Shown in pieces: positions 23,511-33,205 of a DNA stretch of 64,000 nucleotides. The notes beneath the pieces were generated by a model. The model worked only from the letters and a program-made list of their open reading frames with translations, did no database searches and had not been told where the DNA came from. This DNA comes from JAJDTT01 sp965116695 (GTDB taxonomy: Bacteria; Acidobacteriota; UBA6911; RPQK01; JAJDTT01). How positions within the stretch are numbered: the first letter of the stretch is position 1; each line of letters opens with the position of its first letter. Made by a program: the position numbers and the translations under genes. The stretch covers positions 3,906,001 to 3,970,000 of the forward strand of contig OZ220706.1 in NCBI GenBank assembly GCA_965116695.1, in the 5' to 3' direction.

Positions 23511-26500
23511 ATGGGCTACAGGAGCAAGACTCTGTGGCTGGCGGTCGCGTGCCTCGTGCTCGTCGTGCATGCGCTTGCGGCGCCGCTGGCCTACGGACAG
23601 GCCGCCACCTTCTCCCGGTTGCTGGGAACCGTCAGGGACCAGACCGGAGCGGTGGTGCCGGGGGTGGAGATCACGGCCACGGCCACGGCCACCAACATCC
23701 CGAACATGGCGGTGACCAACGACCGCGGTGACTACGTCATCGACAAGTTGATCCCCGGTTTCTATGACATCTCGGCGGAACTGCCCGGCTTCAAGACGGC
23801 GCGCTCGCTGGGTGTCCGTCTCGAGGTCCAGACCGTCTCCCGCGTCGACCTCACCATGGAGCCCGGTGACATCTCCGAGCAGGTGACGGTCACGGGACAG
23901 TCCACCATCATCGACACCGACAACGCCGAGGTGGCGGCGGTCATCGAAGAGAAGAAGATCCTGGATCTTCCTCTGGCCGGCCGCGACATGGTGAAGCTGG
24001 CCTACCTGACCACGGGCGGCACGCAGGAGCGGCAGGAGATCGGCTACACCGCCCTCTACGCCTACGGCGGTGGCTACCCGACCTTCAACGGCATGTATTC
24101 GCACTCCAACCAGATCCAGTTGGACGGCTCCAACAACATGGGCTACATCACGCAGCGGCCCACGGTGCAGCCGACTCCGGAGACGGTGCAGGAGTTCAAG
24201 GTGATCACCAACAACTACTCGGCCGAGTACGGCCGCGTGGGCGGGGCGGTCATCACCATGCTCTCCAAGAGCGGGAGCAACGAGTTCCACGGCCATGCCT
24301 GGTACTACTTCCGGGACGAGACGCTGGACGCGAACAACTTCTTCGCGAACCGGTCCCTGCGGGAGAAGCTGCCGGTGGACTACCACATCGGCGGCGGCTC
24401 CATCGGCGGTCCCATCCTCAAGGACCGGACCTTCTTCCACGGCCACTACGAGAAGTTCGTCGATGACCTGAACGTGGCCGGCTTCGCCACGGTGCCTTCC
24501 ACGGCCATCGTCCAGGGCGATTTCTCCGGCAGCGGCGCCAAGGGGCCCATCAACCAGCTCTACAATCCGTTCGACTTCACCGGAAGCCGGGCCGAAGGAA
24601 CCGGAAAGCGGGCTCCGTTCCCCAACAACCAGATCCCGGCCAGCATGCAGGGGGCGGTCTACAGGAAGGTGATGGAACTGATGCCTCCACCGGCTCCCAA
24701 CCAGTCGGGCGTGACCGCCAACAACTACGCCTATCCCCGGGCGACCAATACCCGGATCGACAAGTACTCGTTTCGCGTCGACCACCAGTTCGCCAACGAC
24801 GACAACATCTTCGGACGTTACAGTTGGCAGCGGTCGCCCACGTTCGCGCATTCCGGGGATCTGGGAGTCCCCGGCGCCACCCAGGACGGGATCTACCGGT
24901 ACTTCTATGACCGGTCCCGCGGCTACCAGATCGGCATCAGTTGGGTGAACCCCATCGGGTCCAACCTGGTCACCGAGTACACCCAGTCCATCTGGAAGTT
25001 CACCTGGCTCATCGGACGGCCCATCGAGGACACCAACTGGCCTCGGGTGCTGGGTTACGACGACGGACACAACTGGGAGGTGTATCTGCCCAACGGCAAC
25101 CGGGGCGGCGCCAACATGCCCCGCCTGCAGCCCGACGGATACACTCGTTATCGCGGCGGCCGGGAATCGCCGCTGGCGGACTGGGGCCTGGGCTTCAAGT
25201 ACACGGCCTCCTGGAGAAAGGGAGACCACTACCTGAAGTTCGGTTTCGAGCACGTCCGGAACCTGGATGTCCACTACTACTACATTCCGGAGTACGGAAA
25301 CGGATCCGACTCCTTCAACGGCTTCGCCACGGGCCAGCTCGAGTACGGCCCCGACGGAGCCTACAGCGGAGTCACCTATGGCGAGGGTTGGGCCGACTTC
25401 CTGCTGGGGACGCCCTCCGCGGTCAGCGGTAACGTCCTCGGCATCGGCGAGAACACGGGCCACTTCAACCAGAGCCACTACAACTGGTTCATCAACGACG
25501 ACTGGAAGGTGAGTCCCGACCTGACCCTGAACATCGGGGTTCGCTGGGAGCAGCCGCGGCCGCCCTACTACGAGGGCCATCCCAGCGGTTCGTACACCAC
25601 GGACTACTACTACTGTGCGTACGACTACAGCCGGGTCACGAACCGCATCGATCCAGTGGAAATGATGCCCAAGGGTTTCGACATCGCCCAGTGGCAGGGG
25701 CCCGGAGGGATCGCGGTTCCCTTCGAGAACCTGCCCCACCGCGGTTGCTACAAGGCCAAGTGGCGCTACTTCGCGCCGCGGTTCGGTCTGGCCTGGCGCA
25801 TCTTCGGGACCAACCGGACCGTGCTCCGCGCCGGCGCCGGCCTGACCTACGACCAGGAGTTCGGCATCCTCCGGGCCCGGACCATGAGGCCGAATGCCGG
25901 TGTCATCAGTTTGAGCGCAACCCGGGGATACGAGTACCCGGAACTCATCACCGGAAAACGGATCGACCTTCCCCGTCAGAGGGGCAACGTCAATGCGGAT
26001 GGAGTGCTGGTCGACAGCAACTACTACGTCTGCTACTTCTCCGAGCTGGACTGGCAGGAGGGCCAGGTCTACTCCTACAACCTGGCGATCCAGCACGAGC
26101 TGTTCCAAGGGACCAAGTGGGAGGTGGCCTACGTGGGCAACCAGGGGCGCCACATCCGCGAGATCAGCCCCTTCAACGTGGCCATGCCGGAAGGGTACGT
26201 GGTCCCGCTCGTCGCGGGAGGCACCGCCACGCTGACCAGCGACACCATCACGGCCGGTCCTCGGGAGTGGATTCCGGCCGAGAATCGCACGGAAACCAGC
26301 CGCGCCTGGACGGGACAGTTGGCCCGGCGGCCCTATCCCCAGGTCATTCCCAACACCATGCTGCGGCCGCACGGGAGCATGAACTACAACTCCCTGCAGA
26401 CCAAGTTGGAACGCCGGTTCAGCGATGGTGTGGCCCTTTCCATGGGCTACACCTGGTCCAAGGCCATGGCCATGAACTACAACGGCAACTGGGGCGACTG

Positions 26501-27158
26501 GTCCGGATCGCGCGACTATGAGCGCCACGCCCTGCGGGCGCCCATGCAGCACGATCGCTCCAGCACCTACTACATGTCCGCCATCTGGGTGCTGCCCTTC
26601 TTCCAGAACGCGGGTGGACTGACCAAGTCCCTGTTGGGCGGCTGGGAGCTCACCGGCATCACCACCCTCACCACGGGCGCCCCCTTCCGGGTCTTCTACG
26701 GCACCGACCTGTGGAATCAGGGTCGCCGGTCGCGGCGGTACACTGACCGCCTGAAGGACGGGAATCTCGGAGGCGGAGCCACGGTGGAGCGGTGGTATGA
26801 CACCAGCGCCTTCACGGCCCCCGGCATCGAGAACCCCAACGTGCCCGGCCAGCGGATCATGGACACGTCGCTTTGCGGTGGAGCCAGCTTCTGCCACGAA
26901 GCGGCAAGGCGTGCCCTGGGCAATGCCGCCCCCTATCCGCTGCGCTATGACGCAGTTCCCGTCGTGGACCTCTCGTTGCACAAGAATTTCGCCATCGGGG
27001 AGGAAAAGACCTTCGACGTCCGGGCCGACTTCTTCAACGCCTTCAACCACGCCATCTTCAACGCTCCCAACGGGAACCATTCCTCTTCGGCCGTGGGCCG
27101 GGTGACCTCGGCGGCGACGGCGCGGCAGATTCAGATCGGGTTCCGCTTCTCGTTCTAG
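23511..27158 (+). CDS. TonB-dependent-receptor-like outer membrane protein 1 (Oar/acidobacterial type)
   Basis: 1,215 residues. Signal peptide to about residue 31 (ALAAPLAYGQA). A carboxypeptidase-regulatory-like beta-sandwich at ~35-118 contains GTVRDQTGAVVPGVEITATA and NDRGDYVIDKLIPGFYDISA. A plug domain at ~125-260 contains LDLPLAGRDMVKLAYLTTGG and EYGRVGGAVITMLSKSGSNE. A beta-barrel runs to the end, closing with the aromatic QIGFRFSF typical of outer membrane proteins. GGAGG at the correct distance supports the ATG at 23511. Such proteins take up large ligands (glycans, peptides, siderophores). No TonB or surface lipoprotein partner is adjacent. It is a tandem duplicate of the next gene. 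Confidence 0.9.
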   Translation: MGYRSKTLWLAVACLVLVVHALAAPLAYGQAATFSRLLGTVRDQTGAVVPGVEITATATATNIPNMAVTNDRGDYVIDKLIPGFYDISAELPGFKTARSLGVRLEVQTVSRVDLTMEPGDISEQVTVTGQSTIIDTDNAEVAAVIEEKKILDLPLAGRDMVKLAYLTTGGTQERQEIGYTALYAYGGGYPTFNGMYSHSNQIQLDGSNNMGYITQRPTVQPTPETVQEFKVITNNYSAEYGRVGGAVITMLSKSGSNEFHGHAWYYFRDETLDANNFFANRSLREKLPVDYHIGGGSIGGPILKDRTFFHGHYEKFVDDLNVAGFATVPSTAIVQGDFSGSGAKGPINQLYNPFDFTGSRAEGTGKRAPFPNNQIPASMQGAVYRKVMELMPPPAPNQSGVTANNYAYPRATNTRIDKYSFRVDHQFANDDNIFGRYSWQRSPTFAHSGDLGVPGATQDGIYRYFYDRSRGYQIGISWVNPIGSNLVTEYTQSIWKFTWLIGRPIEDTNWPRVLGYDDGHNWEVYLPNGNRGGANMPRLQPDGYTRYRGGRESPLADWGLGFKYTASWRKGDHYLKFGFEHVRNLDVHYYYIPEYGNGSDSFNGFATGQLEYGPDGAYSGVTYGEGWADFLLGTPSAVSGNVLGIGENTGHFNQSHYNWFINDDWKVSPDLTLNIGVRWEQPRPPYYEGHPSGSYTTDYYYCAYDYSRVTNRIDPVEMMPKGFDIAQWQGPGGIAVPFENLPHRGCYKAKWRYFAPRFGLAWRIFGTNRTVLRAGAGLTYDQEFGILRARTMRPNAGVISLSATRGYEYPELITGKRIDLPRQRGNVNADGVLVDSNYYVCYFSELDWQEGQVYSYNLAIQHELFQGTKWEVAYVGNQGRHIREISPFNVAMPEGYVVPLVAGGTATLTSDTITAGPREWIPAENRTETSRAWTGQLARRPYPQVIPNTMLRPHGSMNYNSLQTKLERRFSDGVALSMGYTWSKAMAMNYNGNWGDWSGSRDYERHALRAPMQHDRSSTYYMSAIWVLPFFQNAGGLTKSLLGGWELTGITTLTTGAPFRVFYGTDLWNQGRRSRRYTDRLKDGNLGGGATVERWYDTSAFTAPGIENPNVPGQRIMDTSLCGGASFCHEAARRALGNAAPYPLRYDAVPVVDLSLHKNFAIGEEKTFDVRADFFNAFNHAIFNAPNGNHSSSAVGRVTSAATARQIQIGFRFSF

Positions 27159-27166
27159 CGGTCGAC

Positions 27167-27197
27167 AGGAGGGGGGACATCCCTGTCCCCCCCTCCT
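27167..27197. repeat. Strong hairpin after receptor gene 1
   Basis: AGGAGGGGGGACA (27167-27179) pairs with TGTCCCCCCCTCCT (27184-27197) around TCCC, with one unpaired C. Starts nine bases past the stop. Hairpin-family member; no T-tract, so it is a 3'-end stabiliser or weak terminator at best. Confidence 0.7.
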
Positions 27198-27559
27198 CAT
27201 TCCCTGGTGATCCCTCGGAGGCTCAGTGGCTGCCGGATGGTCGCCCGTGCTCTTCGGCGCGCTAGTCCGGCCAACCTCGGACGCCTCCCAATTTGAAAGT
27301 CCCGGGGATTTCCCTCCTCTCACGCCAAAAAAATCACGATTCAGTTTTTTGGCGCGAAACCGTTGCGCCAGTTCAAATCGTTGGAGCATCGGCCAGGTGA
27401 GAAAACTTCTCTGAAATATATAAATGTAGTATTAGAAAGACTTTATTTGTCCCCGTTCCAATCTTGGCACCCAAGTTGCTTAATTGACTGCCGAGTCCGC
27501 AGAGCGGGTTCAGCCTGCATCCTGGAAGCGCAGACTCCTGGGGCAGGCGAATTTTTTTG

Positions 27560-27588
27560 TTGACGCGCCGACACGAATCGGCTAAAAG
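27560..27588 (+). promoter_or_regulatory. Sigma-70-type promoter of receptor gene 2
   Basis: TTGACG at 27560-27565, 17-base spacer, TAAAAG at 27583-27588, with a T7 tract directly upstream. Mirrors the promoter of receptor gene 1 in spacing and box sequence. Confidence 0.6.
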
Positions 27589-27685
27589 AGCCCGGACGTG
27601 TAGGCGTAGACCCATTTTATTGGTGCGGACGACCGCAAAGGTTGGTACCGCGTAACGTGAGTAGCTTCGAGGAGGAAAGAGGGTA

Positions 27686-30600
27686 ATGAGCTACAAGAAC
27701 AAGTCTCTATGGCTGGCGACGGCGGCTTTGGTGCTCGTCGTGCACGCGCTGGCAGCGCCGCTGGCCTACGGACAGGCCGCCACCTTCTCCCGGTTGCTGG
27801 GAACCGTAAGGGACCAGACCGGAGCGGTGGTGCCTGGGGTGGAGGTCACGGCTACGGCCACGGCCACCAACATTCCGCACCTGGCGGTGACCAACGACCG
27901 CGGTGACTATGTCGTCGACAAGTTGATCCCCGGTTTCTATGACATCTCGGCGGAGCTGCCCGGCTTCAAGACGGCGCGCTCTCTGGGCGTCCGTCTCGAG
28001 GTCCAGACCGTATCCCGCGTCGACCTCACCATGGAGCCCGGTGACATCTCCGAGCAGGTGACGGTCACGGGACAGTCCACCATTATCGACACCGACAACG
28101 CGGAAGTGGCGGCGGTCATCGAAGAGAAGAAGATCCTGGATCTTCCTCTGGCGGGCCGCGATATGGTGAAGCTGGCCTACCTGACCACGGGCGGCACGCA
28201 GGAACGGCAGGAGATCGGCTACTCCACGCTGTACGCCTACGGCGGCGGCTACCCGACCTTCAACGGCCTGTACTCGCACTCCAACCAGATCCAGTTGGAC
28301 GGCTCCAACAACATGGGCTACATCACGCAGCGGCCCACGGTGCAGCCGACCCCGGAGACGGTGCAGGAGTTCAAGGTGATCACCAACAACTACTCGGCCG
28401 AGTACGGCCGCGTGGGCGGGGCGGTCATCACCATGTTGTCCAAGAGTGGCAGCAACGAGTTCCACGGCCATGCCTGGTACTACTTCCGGGATGAGGCTCT
28501 GGATGCGGCCAACTTCTTCCAGAACCGCTCCGGATTGCAGAAGCTTCCTGTGGACTACCACATCGGCGGCGGCTCCATCGGCGGACCTGTCATCAAGGAC
28601 AAGACCTTCTTCCACGGCCATTACGAGAAGTTCGTGGACAACCTGCAAAGGGCCGGCTTCGCCACTGCGCCTTCAACGGCCATCGTTCAGGGCGACTTTT
28701 CGGGCTCGGGCTCCAAGGGGCCCATCGGTCAGCTCTACAATCCGTTCGATTTCAGCGGAAGTAGCGAAGACGGTACGGGCATGCGGGCGCCTTTCCCCAA
28801 CAACCAGATCCCGGCCGGCATGCAGGGCGCCGTCTACAAGAAGATGATGGAGTTGATGCCTCCTCCGGCACCCAACCAGGCGGGAGAGCTCACCAGCAAC
28901 TACGCATATCCCAACACGTCCAACACCAAGATCGACAAGTACTCGTTCCGTGTCGACCACCAGTTCGGCAACGATGACAACATCTTCGGACGTTACAGTT
29001 GGCAGCGTTCGCCCTCGTTTACCCATACCGGGCGTTGGGGGGTTCCGGGCGCCGAACAGGACGGTATCTACCGCCAGTTCCAGGACCGGTCCCGCGGCTA
29101 CCAGATCGGCATCAGTTGGGTGAACCCCATCGGCTCCAACCTGGTGACCGAGTACACCCAGTCCATCTGGAAGTTCACCTGGCTCATCTCACGGCCCATC
29201 GAGGACACCAACTGGCCTCGGGTTCTGGGATTCGACGACGGCCAGAACTGGGAAGTCTATCTGCCCAACGGCAACCGCGGCGGCGCCAACATGCCCCGCA
29301 TAAGCCCCTCCGGCTACACTCGTTGGGGTGGCGCCACCGAATCGCCGCTTGCGGACTGGGGCCTGGGCTTCAAGTACACGGCCTCCTGGAGGAAGGGTGA
29401 CCACTACCTGAAGTTCGGCGTCGAGCACGTCCGGAACCTGGATGTCCACTACTACTGGATCCCAGCCTATGCGGCTGGCGGCGACAGCTTTGACGGCTTT
29501 GGGACAGGCCAGCTCCAATACAACGCGGACGGGTCCTTTGCCGGCACCACCACCCTAGGTGAGAGTTGGGCCGACTTCATGCTGGGGACTCCGTCCGGGG
29601 TCAGTGGCAACATTGCGGGCATCGGCGAAAATACGGGCCACTTCAACCAGAGTCACTACAACTGGTTCATCAACGATGACTGGAAGGTGACCCAGAACCT
29701 GACCATGAACATCGGCCTCCGCTGGGAGCAGCCGCGGCCACCTTATTACGAGGGGCATCCGAACGGGTCCTACACCAAGGATTACTACTACTGTGGGTAC
29801 GATTACACCCAGGCCACGAACCGAATCGATCCAGTATCGATGATGCCCCAGGGATTCGATATTGCACAGTGGCAGGGGGCGGCCGGCATCGCAGTTCCCT
29901 TCGGAAACCTGTCTCACCGGGGTTGCTACAAGGCCAAGTGGCGCTACTTTGCGCCTCGGTTTGGTCTGGCGTGGCGCATGTTCGGGACCAACCGCACGGT
30001 GCTTCGCGCCGGGGCTGGCCTGACCTACGACCAGGAGTTCGGAATCCTCCGGGCCAGGGTCATGAGGCCCAACGTTGGCGCAATCAACCATAATTCGGTG
30101 CGCGGAGCGGCAGTTCCGACCCTCATTTCTGGCCAACGGATCCACTTGCCTCAGAATACCGGTACAGTCAACGCAGACGGCGTGCTGGTCCAGAGCAACT
30201 ACCGGACCTGCTACTTCTCCGAACTGGATTGGCAGGAAGGTCAGGTCTATTCCTACAACCTCATGATTCAGCACGAGTTGTTCCAGGGGACCAAGTGGGA
30301 AATCGGGTACGTCGGTAACCAGGGGCGGCACATTCGTGAGATCAGTCCCTTCAACGTGGCCATGCCCGAAGGTTATGTGGTTCCTCTGATCGGAGGCGGC
30401 ACCGCCACCTTGACCAGCGACACCATCACGGCTGGACCTCGCGAATGGATACCAGCCGAGCATCGGACCGAAACCAGTCGTTCCTGGACCGGTCAGTTGG
30501 CCCGGCGGCCCTATCCGCAAGTCATTCCGAACACCATGCTACGACCGCACGGGAGCATGAACTACAACTCCCTGCAGACCAAGTTGGAGCGCCGCTTCAG

Positions 30601-31336
30601 CGACGGTATCGCCATTTCCATGGGCTACACCTGGTCCAAGGCAATGGCCATGAACTACAACGGCAACTGGGGAGACTGGTCCGGGTCGCGCGACTATGAG
30701 CGCCACGCCCTGCGTGCACCCATGCAGCACGACCGTTCCAGCACCTACTACATGTCCGCCATCTGGGAGTTGCCCTTCTTCAAGAACGCCGGCGGAGTCA
30801 CCAATTCGCTGCTGGGCGGCTGGGAGCTCACGGGCATCGCCACACTGACGACTGGAGCGCCCTTCCGGGTTTTCTACGGCACCGATCTCTGGCAGCAGGG
30901 AGGCCGGTCCCGGCGGTACACCGACCGCATCAAGGACGGGAATCTCGGCGGCGGAGCCACGGTGGAGCGGTGGTATGACACCAGCGCCTTCACGGCGCCC
31001 GGTATTGCGAACCCGGACGTGCCGGGTCAGCGGATGATGGACAGGTCGCTTTGCGGCGGAGCCCCCACCTGCCACGAGGCAGCCAGGCGGTCTCTGGGCA
31101 ACGGCGCACCCTATCCGCTGCGCTACGACGGAGTTCCCCTTGTGGATCTTTCGTTGCACAAGAATTTCGCCCTCGGAGAAGACAGAACCTTCGACGTGCG
31201 GGCGGACTTCTTCAACGCCTTCAACCACGCGGTTTTCAACGCACCCAACGGCAACCATGCCAGTAGTGGTGTTGGCCGGGTGACCTCGGCGGCGACATCG
31301 CGGCAAGTTCAGATTGGATTCCGCTTCTCGTTCTAG
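27686..31336 (+). CDS. TonB-dependent-receptor-like outer membrane protein 2 (paralogue of the preceding)
   Basis: 1,216 residues with the same order of parts as the upstream receptor: signal peptide (LVVHALAAPLAYGQA), carboxypeptidase-regulatory domain, plug, barrel and QIGFRFSF end. From about residue 18 to 270 the two proteins are almost identical; differences cluster in predicted surface loops (for example around residues 590-620, and 790-820 where one reads ISLSATRGYEYPE and the other INHNSVRGAAVPT). This pattern suggests a shared transport mechanism with divergent ligand contacts. GAGGAGGAAAGAGGG precedes the ATG. A rho-independent terminator follows. Confidence 0.9.
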   Translation: MSYKNKSLWLATAALVLVVHALAAPLAYGQAATFSRLLGTVRDQTGAVVPGVEVTATATATNIPHLAVTNDRGDYVVDKLIPGFYDISAELPGFKTARSLGVRLEVQTVSRVDLTMEPGDISEQVTVTGQSTIIDTDNAEVAAVIEEKKILDLPLAGRDMVKLAYLTTGGTQERQEIGYSTLYAYGGGYPTFNGLYSHSNQIQLDGSNNMGYITQRPTVQPTPETVQEFKVITNNYSAEYGRVGGAVITMLSKSGSNEFHGHAWYYFRDEALDAANFFQNRSGLQKLPVDYHIGGGSIGGPVIKDKTFFHGHYEKFVDNLQRAGFATAPSTAIVQGDFSGSGSKGPIGQLYNPFDFSGSSEDGTGMRAPFPNNQIPAGMQGAVYKKMMELMPPPAPNQAGELTSNYAYPNTSNTKIDKYSFRVDHQFGNDDNIFGRYSWQRSPSFTHTGRWGVPGAEQDGIYRQFQDRSRGYQIGISWVNPIGSNLVTEYTQSIWKFTWLISRPIEDTNWPRVLGFDDGQNWEVYLPNGNRGGANMPRISPSGYTRWGGATESPLADWGLGFKYTASWRKGDHYLKFGVEHVRNLDVHYYWIPAYAAGGDSFDGFGTGQLQYNADGSFAGTTTLGESWADFMLGTPSGVSGNIAGIGENTGHFNQSHYNWFINDDWKVTQNLTMNIGLRWEQPRPPYYEGHPNGSYTKDYYYCGYDYTQATNRIDPVSMMPQGFDIAQWQGAAGIAVPFGNLSHRGCYKAKWRYFAPRFGLAWRMFGTNRTVLRAGAGLTYDQEFGILRARVMRPNVGAINHNSVRGAAVPTLISGQRIHLPQNTGTVNADGVLVQSNYRTCYFSELDWQEGQVYSYNLMIQHELFQGTKWEIGYVGNQGRHIREISPFNVAMPEGYVVPLIGGGTATLTSDTITAGPREWIPAEHRTETSRSWTGQLARRPYPQVIPNTMLRPHGSMNYNSLQTKLERRFSDGIAISMGYTWSKAMAMNYNGNWGDWSGSRDYERHALRAPMQHDRSSTYYMSAIWELPFFKNAGGVTNSLLGGWELTGIATLTTGAPFRVFYGTDLWQQGGRSRRYTDRIKDGNLGGGATVERWYDTSAFTAPGIANPDVPGQRMMDRSLCGGAPTCHEAARRSLGNGAPYPLRYDGVPLVDLSLHKNFALGEDRTFDVRADFFNAFNHAVFNAPNGNHASSGVGRVTSAATSRQVQIGFRFSF

Positions 31337-31364
31337 CGATCCAAGCAAGATCCAGCGATCAAGA

Positions 31365-31396
31365 AAGGGCCAGCCTCCGGGCTGGCCCTTTTTTTT
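31365..31396 (+). terminator. Rho-independent terminator after receptor gene 2
   Basis: Perfect 11-base stem AAGGGCCAGCC (31365-31375) with GGCTGGCCCTT (31380-31390), TCCG loop, followed by an uninterrupted T8 run. The only textbook intrinsic terminator found in the window. Confidence 0.92.
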
Positions 31397-31480
31397 GGCC
31401 GTCATAATCGTAGATTCCGTAGTTGAAGCGTTTCAGTCATAGAGGGTCCGAATCAGTTGAGGAGACAGTGGCTATCCTCG
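31396..31480. repeat. Divergent dispersed repeat, copy A
   Basis: The stretch containing TTGAAGCGTTTCAG and CATAGAGGGTCCGAA followed by GAGGAGAC resembles 34558-34645 (copy B) over ~85 bases, with about three-quarters of positions alike by eye. Both copies precede a small membrane/coiled-coil gene by 100-130 bases, so it may be that gene family's upstream region. Confidence 0.5.
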
Positions 31481-31611
31481 GTAAAGGTCACAAGGAAACC
31501 TGTCCGTTGTGGCCGGGAGACAGGCAACGCCCACCTGTTCGCAGCATTCATGGGCGTGATCGCCTGTCAAAGCTTGTACCCGCCGAGATCGGACCGTAGA
31601 AGGGGGGATTC

Positions 31612-31824
31612 ATGAGTTCCGAACTCATCGGGATCATCGTGGCAACAATCGCGTTCGGCGGTGCCATCGTTCCCGGACAGCGTGCCATGCGGAGTGAGAT
31701 TGCAGACATTCGTAAAGACATCGCGGATCTTCGCGAGCGGATGGCCCGATTGGAGGGGCTCTTCAAGGGGTTTGCCAAGGCCGCTCCGAATTTGCGGAAA
31801 CAGGGAGTCGGGGGACAGCAGTGA
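31612..31824 (+). CDS. Small membrane-anchored coiled-coil protein 1
   Basis: 70 residues: N-terminal helix (LIGIIVATIAFGGAIVPG) then a charged heptad-type coiled coil (IADIRKDIADLRERMARLEG). AGGGGGG lies just before the ATG. It shares the ERMARLEG / DRMGRIEG signature with the genes at 32253 and 34740. Function unknown; the layout suggests an oligomerising membrane accessory protein. Confidence 0.55.
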   Translation: MSSELIGIIVATIAFGGAIVPGQRAMRSEIADIRKDIADLRERMARLEGLFKGFAKAAPNLRKQGVGGQQ

Positions 31825-31932
31825 ATTCTGCACTTCTGGAGGATCCAGTTTCCGGAAAGGCCGATTTATCGTCTCACCGGGAACCCAATGGGGGGTTGAC
31901 CTGCCGATGAGAGACCGTAAGAGGAAATCCTC

Positions 31933-32118
31933 ATGAGCCCGGAAGTCATCGCCACAATCCTTTCCGCCATAGGAGTTTTGATTGGAGTCTGGAAAATAAT
32001 AGATGGAACCCGTCGTGAGCTGAGCACCAAGATTGACGCCGAAATCGGAACTGTGAACCAGCGAATCGATGCCGTGAACCAACGGATCGATGCCGTTCTG
32101 CTCGCCGATCGTCGCTAG
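31933..32118 (+). CDS. Small membrane-anchored coiled-coil protein 2
   Basis: 61 residues. N-terminal helix (VIATILSAIGVLIGVWKII) then TKIDAEIGTVNQRIDAVNQR and a repeat of NQRIDAV, reflecting a 21-base tandem duplication in the DNA. GAGGAAA precedes the ATG at good spacing. Same general design as its neighbours. Confidence 0.5.
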   Translation: MSPEVIATILSAIGVLIGVWKIIDGTRRELSTKIDAEIGTVNQRIDAVNQRIDAVLLADRR

Positions 32119-32252
32119 CCCTGCCCTTTGCCCGGGAACCGAAAGAAGGCGACTGTCCCCTTCCCGCGTGCCTTTTCCCGCCGGACAGACCGCTGAAGTG
32201 CCAACAACAGGAGCCGACCTTTGGGGTGTCATGCTTTCAGGATGAGGAACCC

Positions 32253-32519
32253 ATGCCGAGTGAACTTACCCAGCGGTTCACCCCAGCCATCGTCATCTTG
32301 GGGTTCGTTGTCACGGCTCGAACGATTCGCAACCAGCGCGTGGAGTTGAAATCCAGGTTCAGATCCCGCATCGATCGGATGGAGTCTCGTTTGACAGGGA
32401 GATTTGACGGCGTGGAGTTGCAGACCAACAACCTGCGTGACCGAATGGGCCGGATCGAAGGGACACTTGACGTGCTGCGGGGGTACTTCGTCGGGAACGG
32501 ACGCGGCAGCGTAGCGTGA
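32253..32519 (+). CDS. Small membrane-anchored coiled-coil protein 3
   Basis: 88 residues from the ATG at 32253 (GAGGAA upstream). Begins MPSELTQRFTPAIVILGFVV with a membrane helix, then TARTIRNQRVELKSRF and a coiled coil, ending LRDRMGRIEGTLDVL..FVGNGRGSVA. Both ends closely match the longer protein at 34740, from which it differs by lacking four 11-residue repeats. A clear paralogue within a duplicated block. Confidence 0.6.
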   Translation: MPSELTQRFTPAIVILGFVVTARTIRNQRVELKSRFRSRIDRMESRLTGRFDGVELQTNNLRDRMGRIEGTLDVLRGYFVGNGRGSVA

Positions 32520-32575
32520 CATTTCTTCCTGAATCAATCATGGACAGAAGGCCGGTTTCCGAGGAAGAGAAGGGA

Positions 32576-32782
32576 ATGAAGATCAATTACTTTGAAGATA
32601 CCGACACGGCTCTTATTGAGTTTACTTCGGAGCGAATCGTCGAGACGCGAGAGGTGTCTGAGAACATCTACTTGGATCTGGACGAGAATGAAAACTTGGT
32701 CCCCATGACAATTGAGCATGCTGTGGAACGTGCCAACATTCGGGATTTCGCATTCGTGCATCAACCCAAAGTGAGCGTGTAA
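32576..32782 (+). CDS. DUF2283 protein
   Basis: 68 residues from the ATG at 32576. MKINYFEDTDTALIEF then ETREVSENIYLDLDENENLV is the DUF2283 pattern (small beta-rich proteins of unknown function, frequent in mobile or toxin-antitoxin-like surroundings). The expected glycine-isoleucine segment is replaced by VPMTIEHAVERANI. Lower GC than the surroundings. An in-frame upstream start at 32516 is possible but lacks family similarity. Confidence 0.6.
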   Translation: MKINYFEDTDTALIEFTSERIVETREVSENIYLDLDENENLVPMTIEHAVERANIRDFAFVHQPKVSV

Positions 32783-33205
32783 TCAGTCAGCTCAATTTCC
32801 TTCGTTTCCGTATTGCGGACTCGTGTGGAATGGAAAAGATCTATTCAGCACTCGACATCTGTTTCCAGCAGCCGCGGCAGTTGGCGTGAACGTGAACTTG
32901 GAAGAATGTGACTGTCCCCTGCTCGAGCCTCCCGGGTAGCCTCTTTGTGGCCGGAATCGTCGCAGATTCAGCACCGGTAGCCTACTGTTTTACCGTCGCA
33001 GGTGGCTTTCAATCTGCATCAGGCAACCGACGTTCCCGGCGCCCGCCGCATCCGGCTGCAATTACTCGATGACGGCTGACTTGTTGGCCCCCAGGCGAAT
33101 TGCGCTCTCCGGCTGCTGCGGATCGTCAGTCCCGACAGGAAGAAAGTAGTTGACCTCTCCTCGGTATTCTTGACTCTGCGGAGCAGTGCTTGCACGGATG
33201 GTCCC
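32783..33205. other. Non-coding stretch with duplicated fragments
   Basis: Holds a ~50-base repeat (32921-32969) also present at 34532-34582, immediately followed by the dead glcF fragment. No intact gene. Confidence 0.65.
32970..33126 (-). pseudogene. Decayed copy of the glcF 3' end
   Basis: Aligns without gaps over 157 bases to 35226-35382, the end of the intact glcF gene; I count 28 mismatches (82% identity). Read in the glcF frame it gives recognisable LQPDA, GNVGCLMQIESHLRR and RLPVL segments but contains two in-frame stop codons (TAA after VIE, TAA before NSRLPVL). The match ends abruptly at 33126 although glcF continues. A relic of a segmental duplication. Confidence 0.85.

Larger units (their letters stand above)
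27159..27685. other. 527-bp spacer between receptor paralogues
   Basis: Contains the hairpin repeat at 27167-27197 just after the first receptor gene, an AT-richer stretch at 27410-27560 with no believable gene, and a promoter at 27560-27588. Confidence 0.6.

Noticed and set aside
23292..27389. 1,365-residue open frame on the minus strand opposite receptor 1
   Set aside because: Antisense shadow of a high-GC gene with biased third positions; no signal, no family motif, and the sense strand is an unmistakable receptor.
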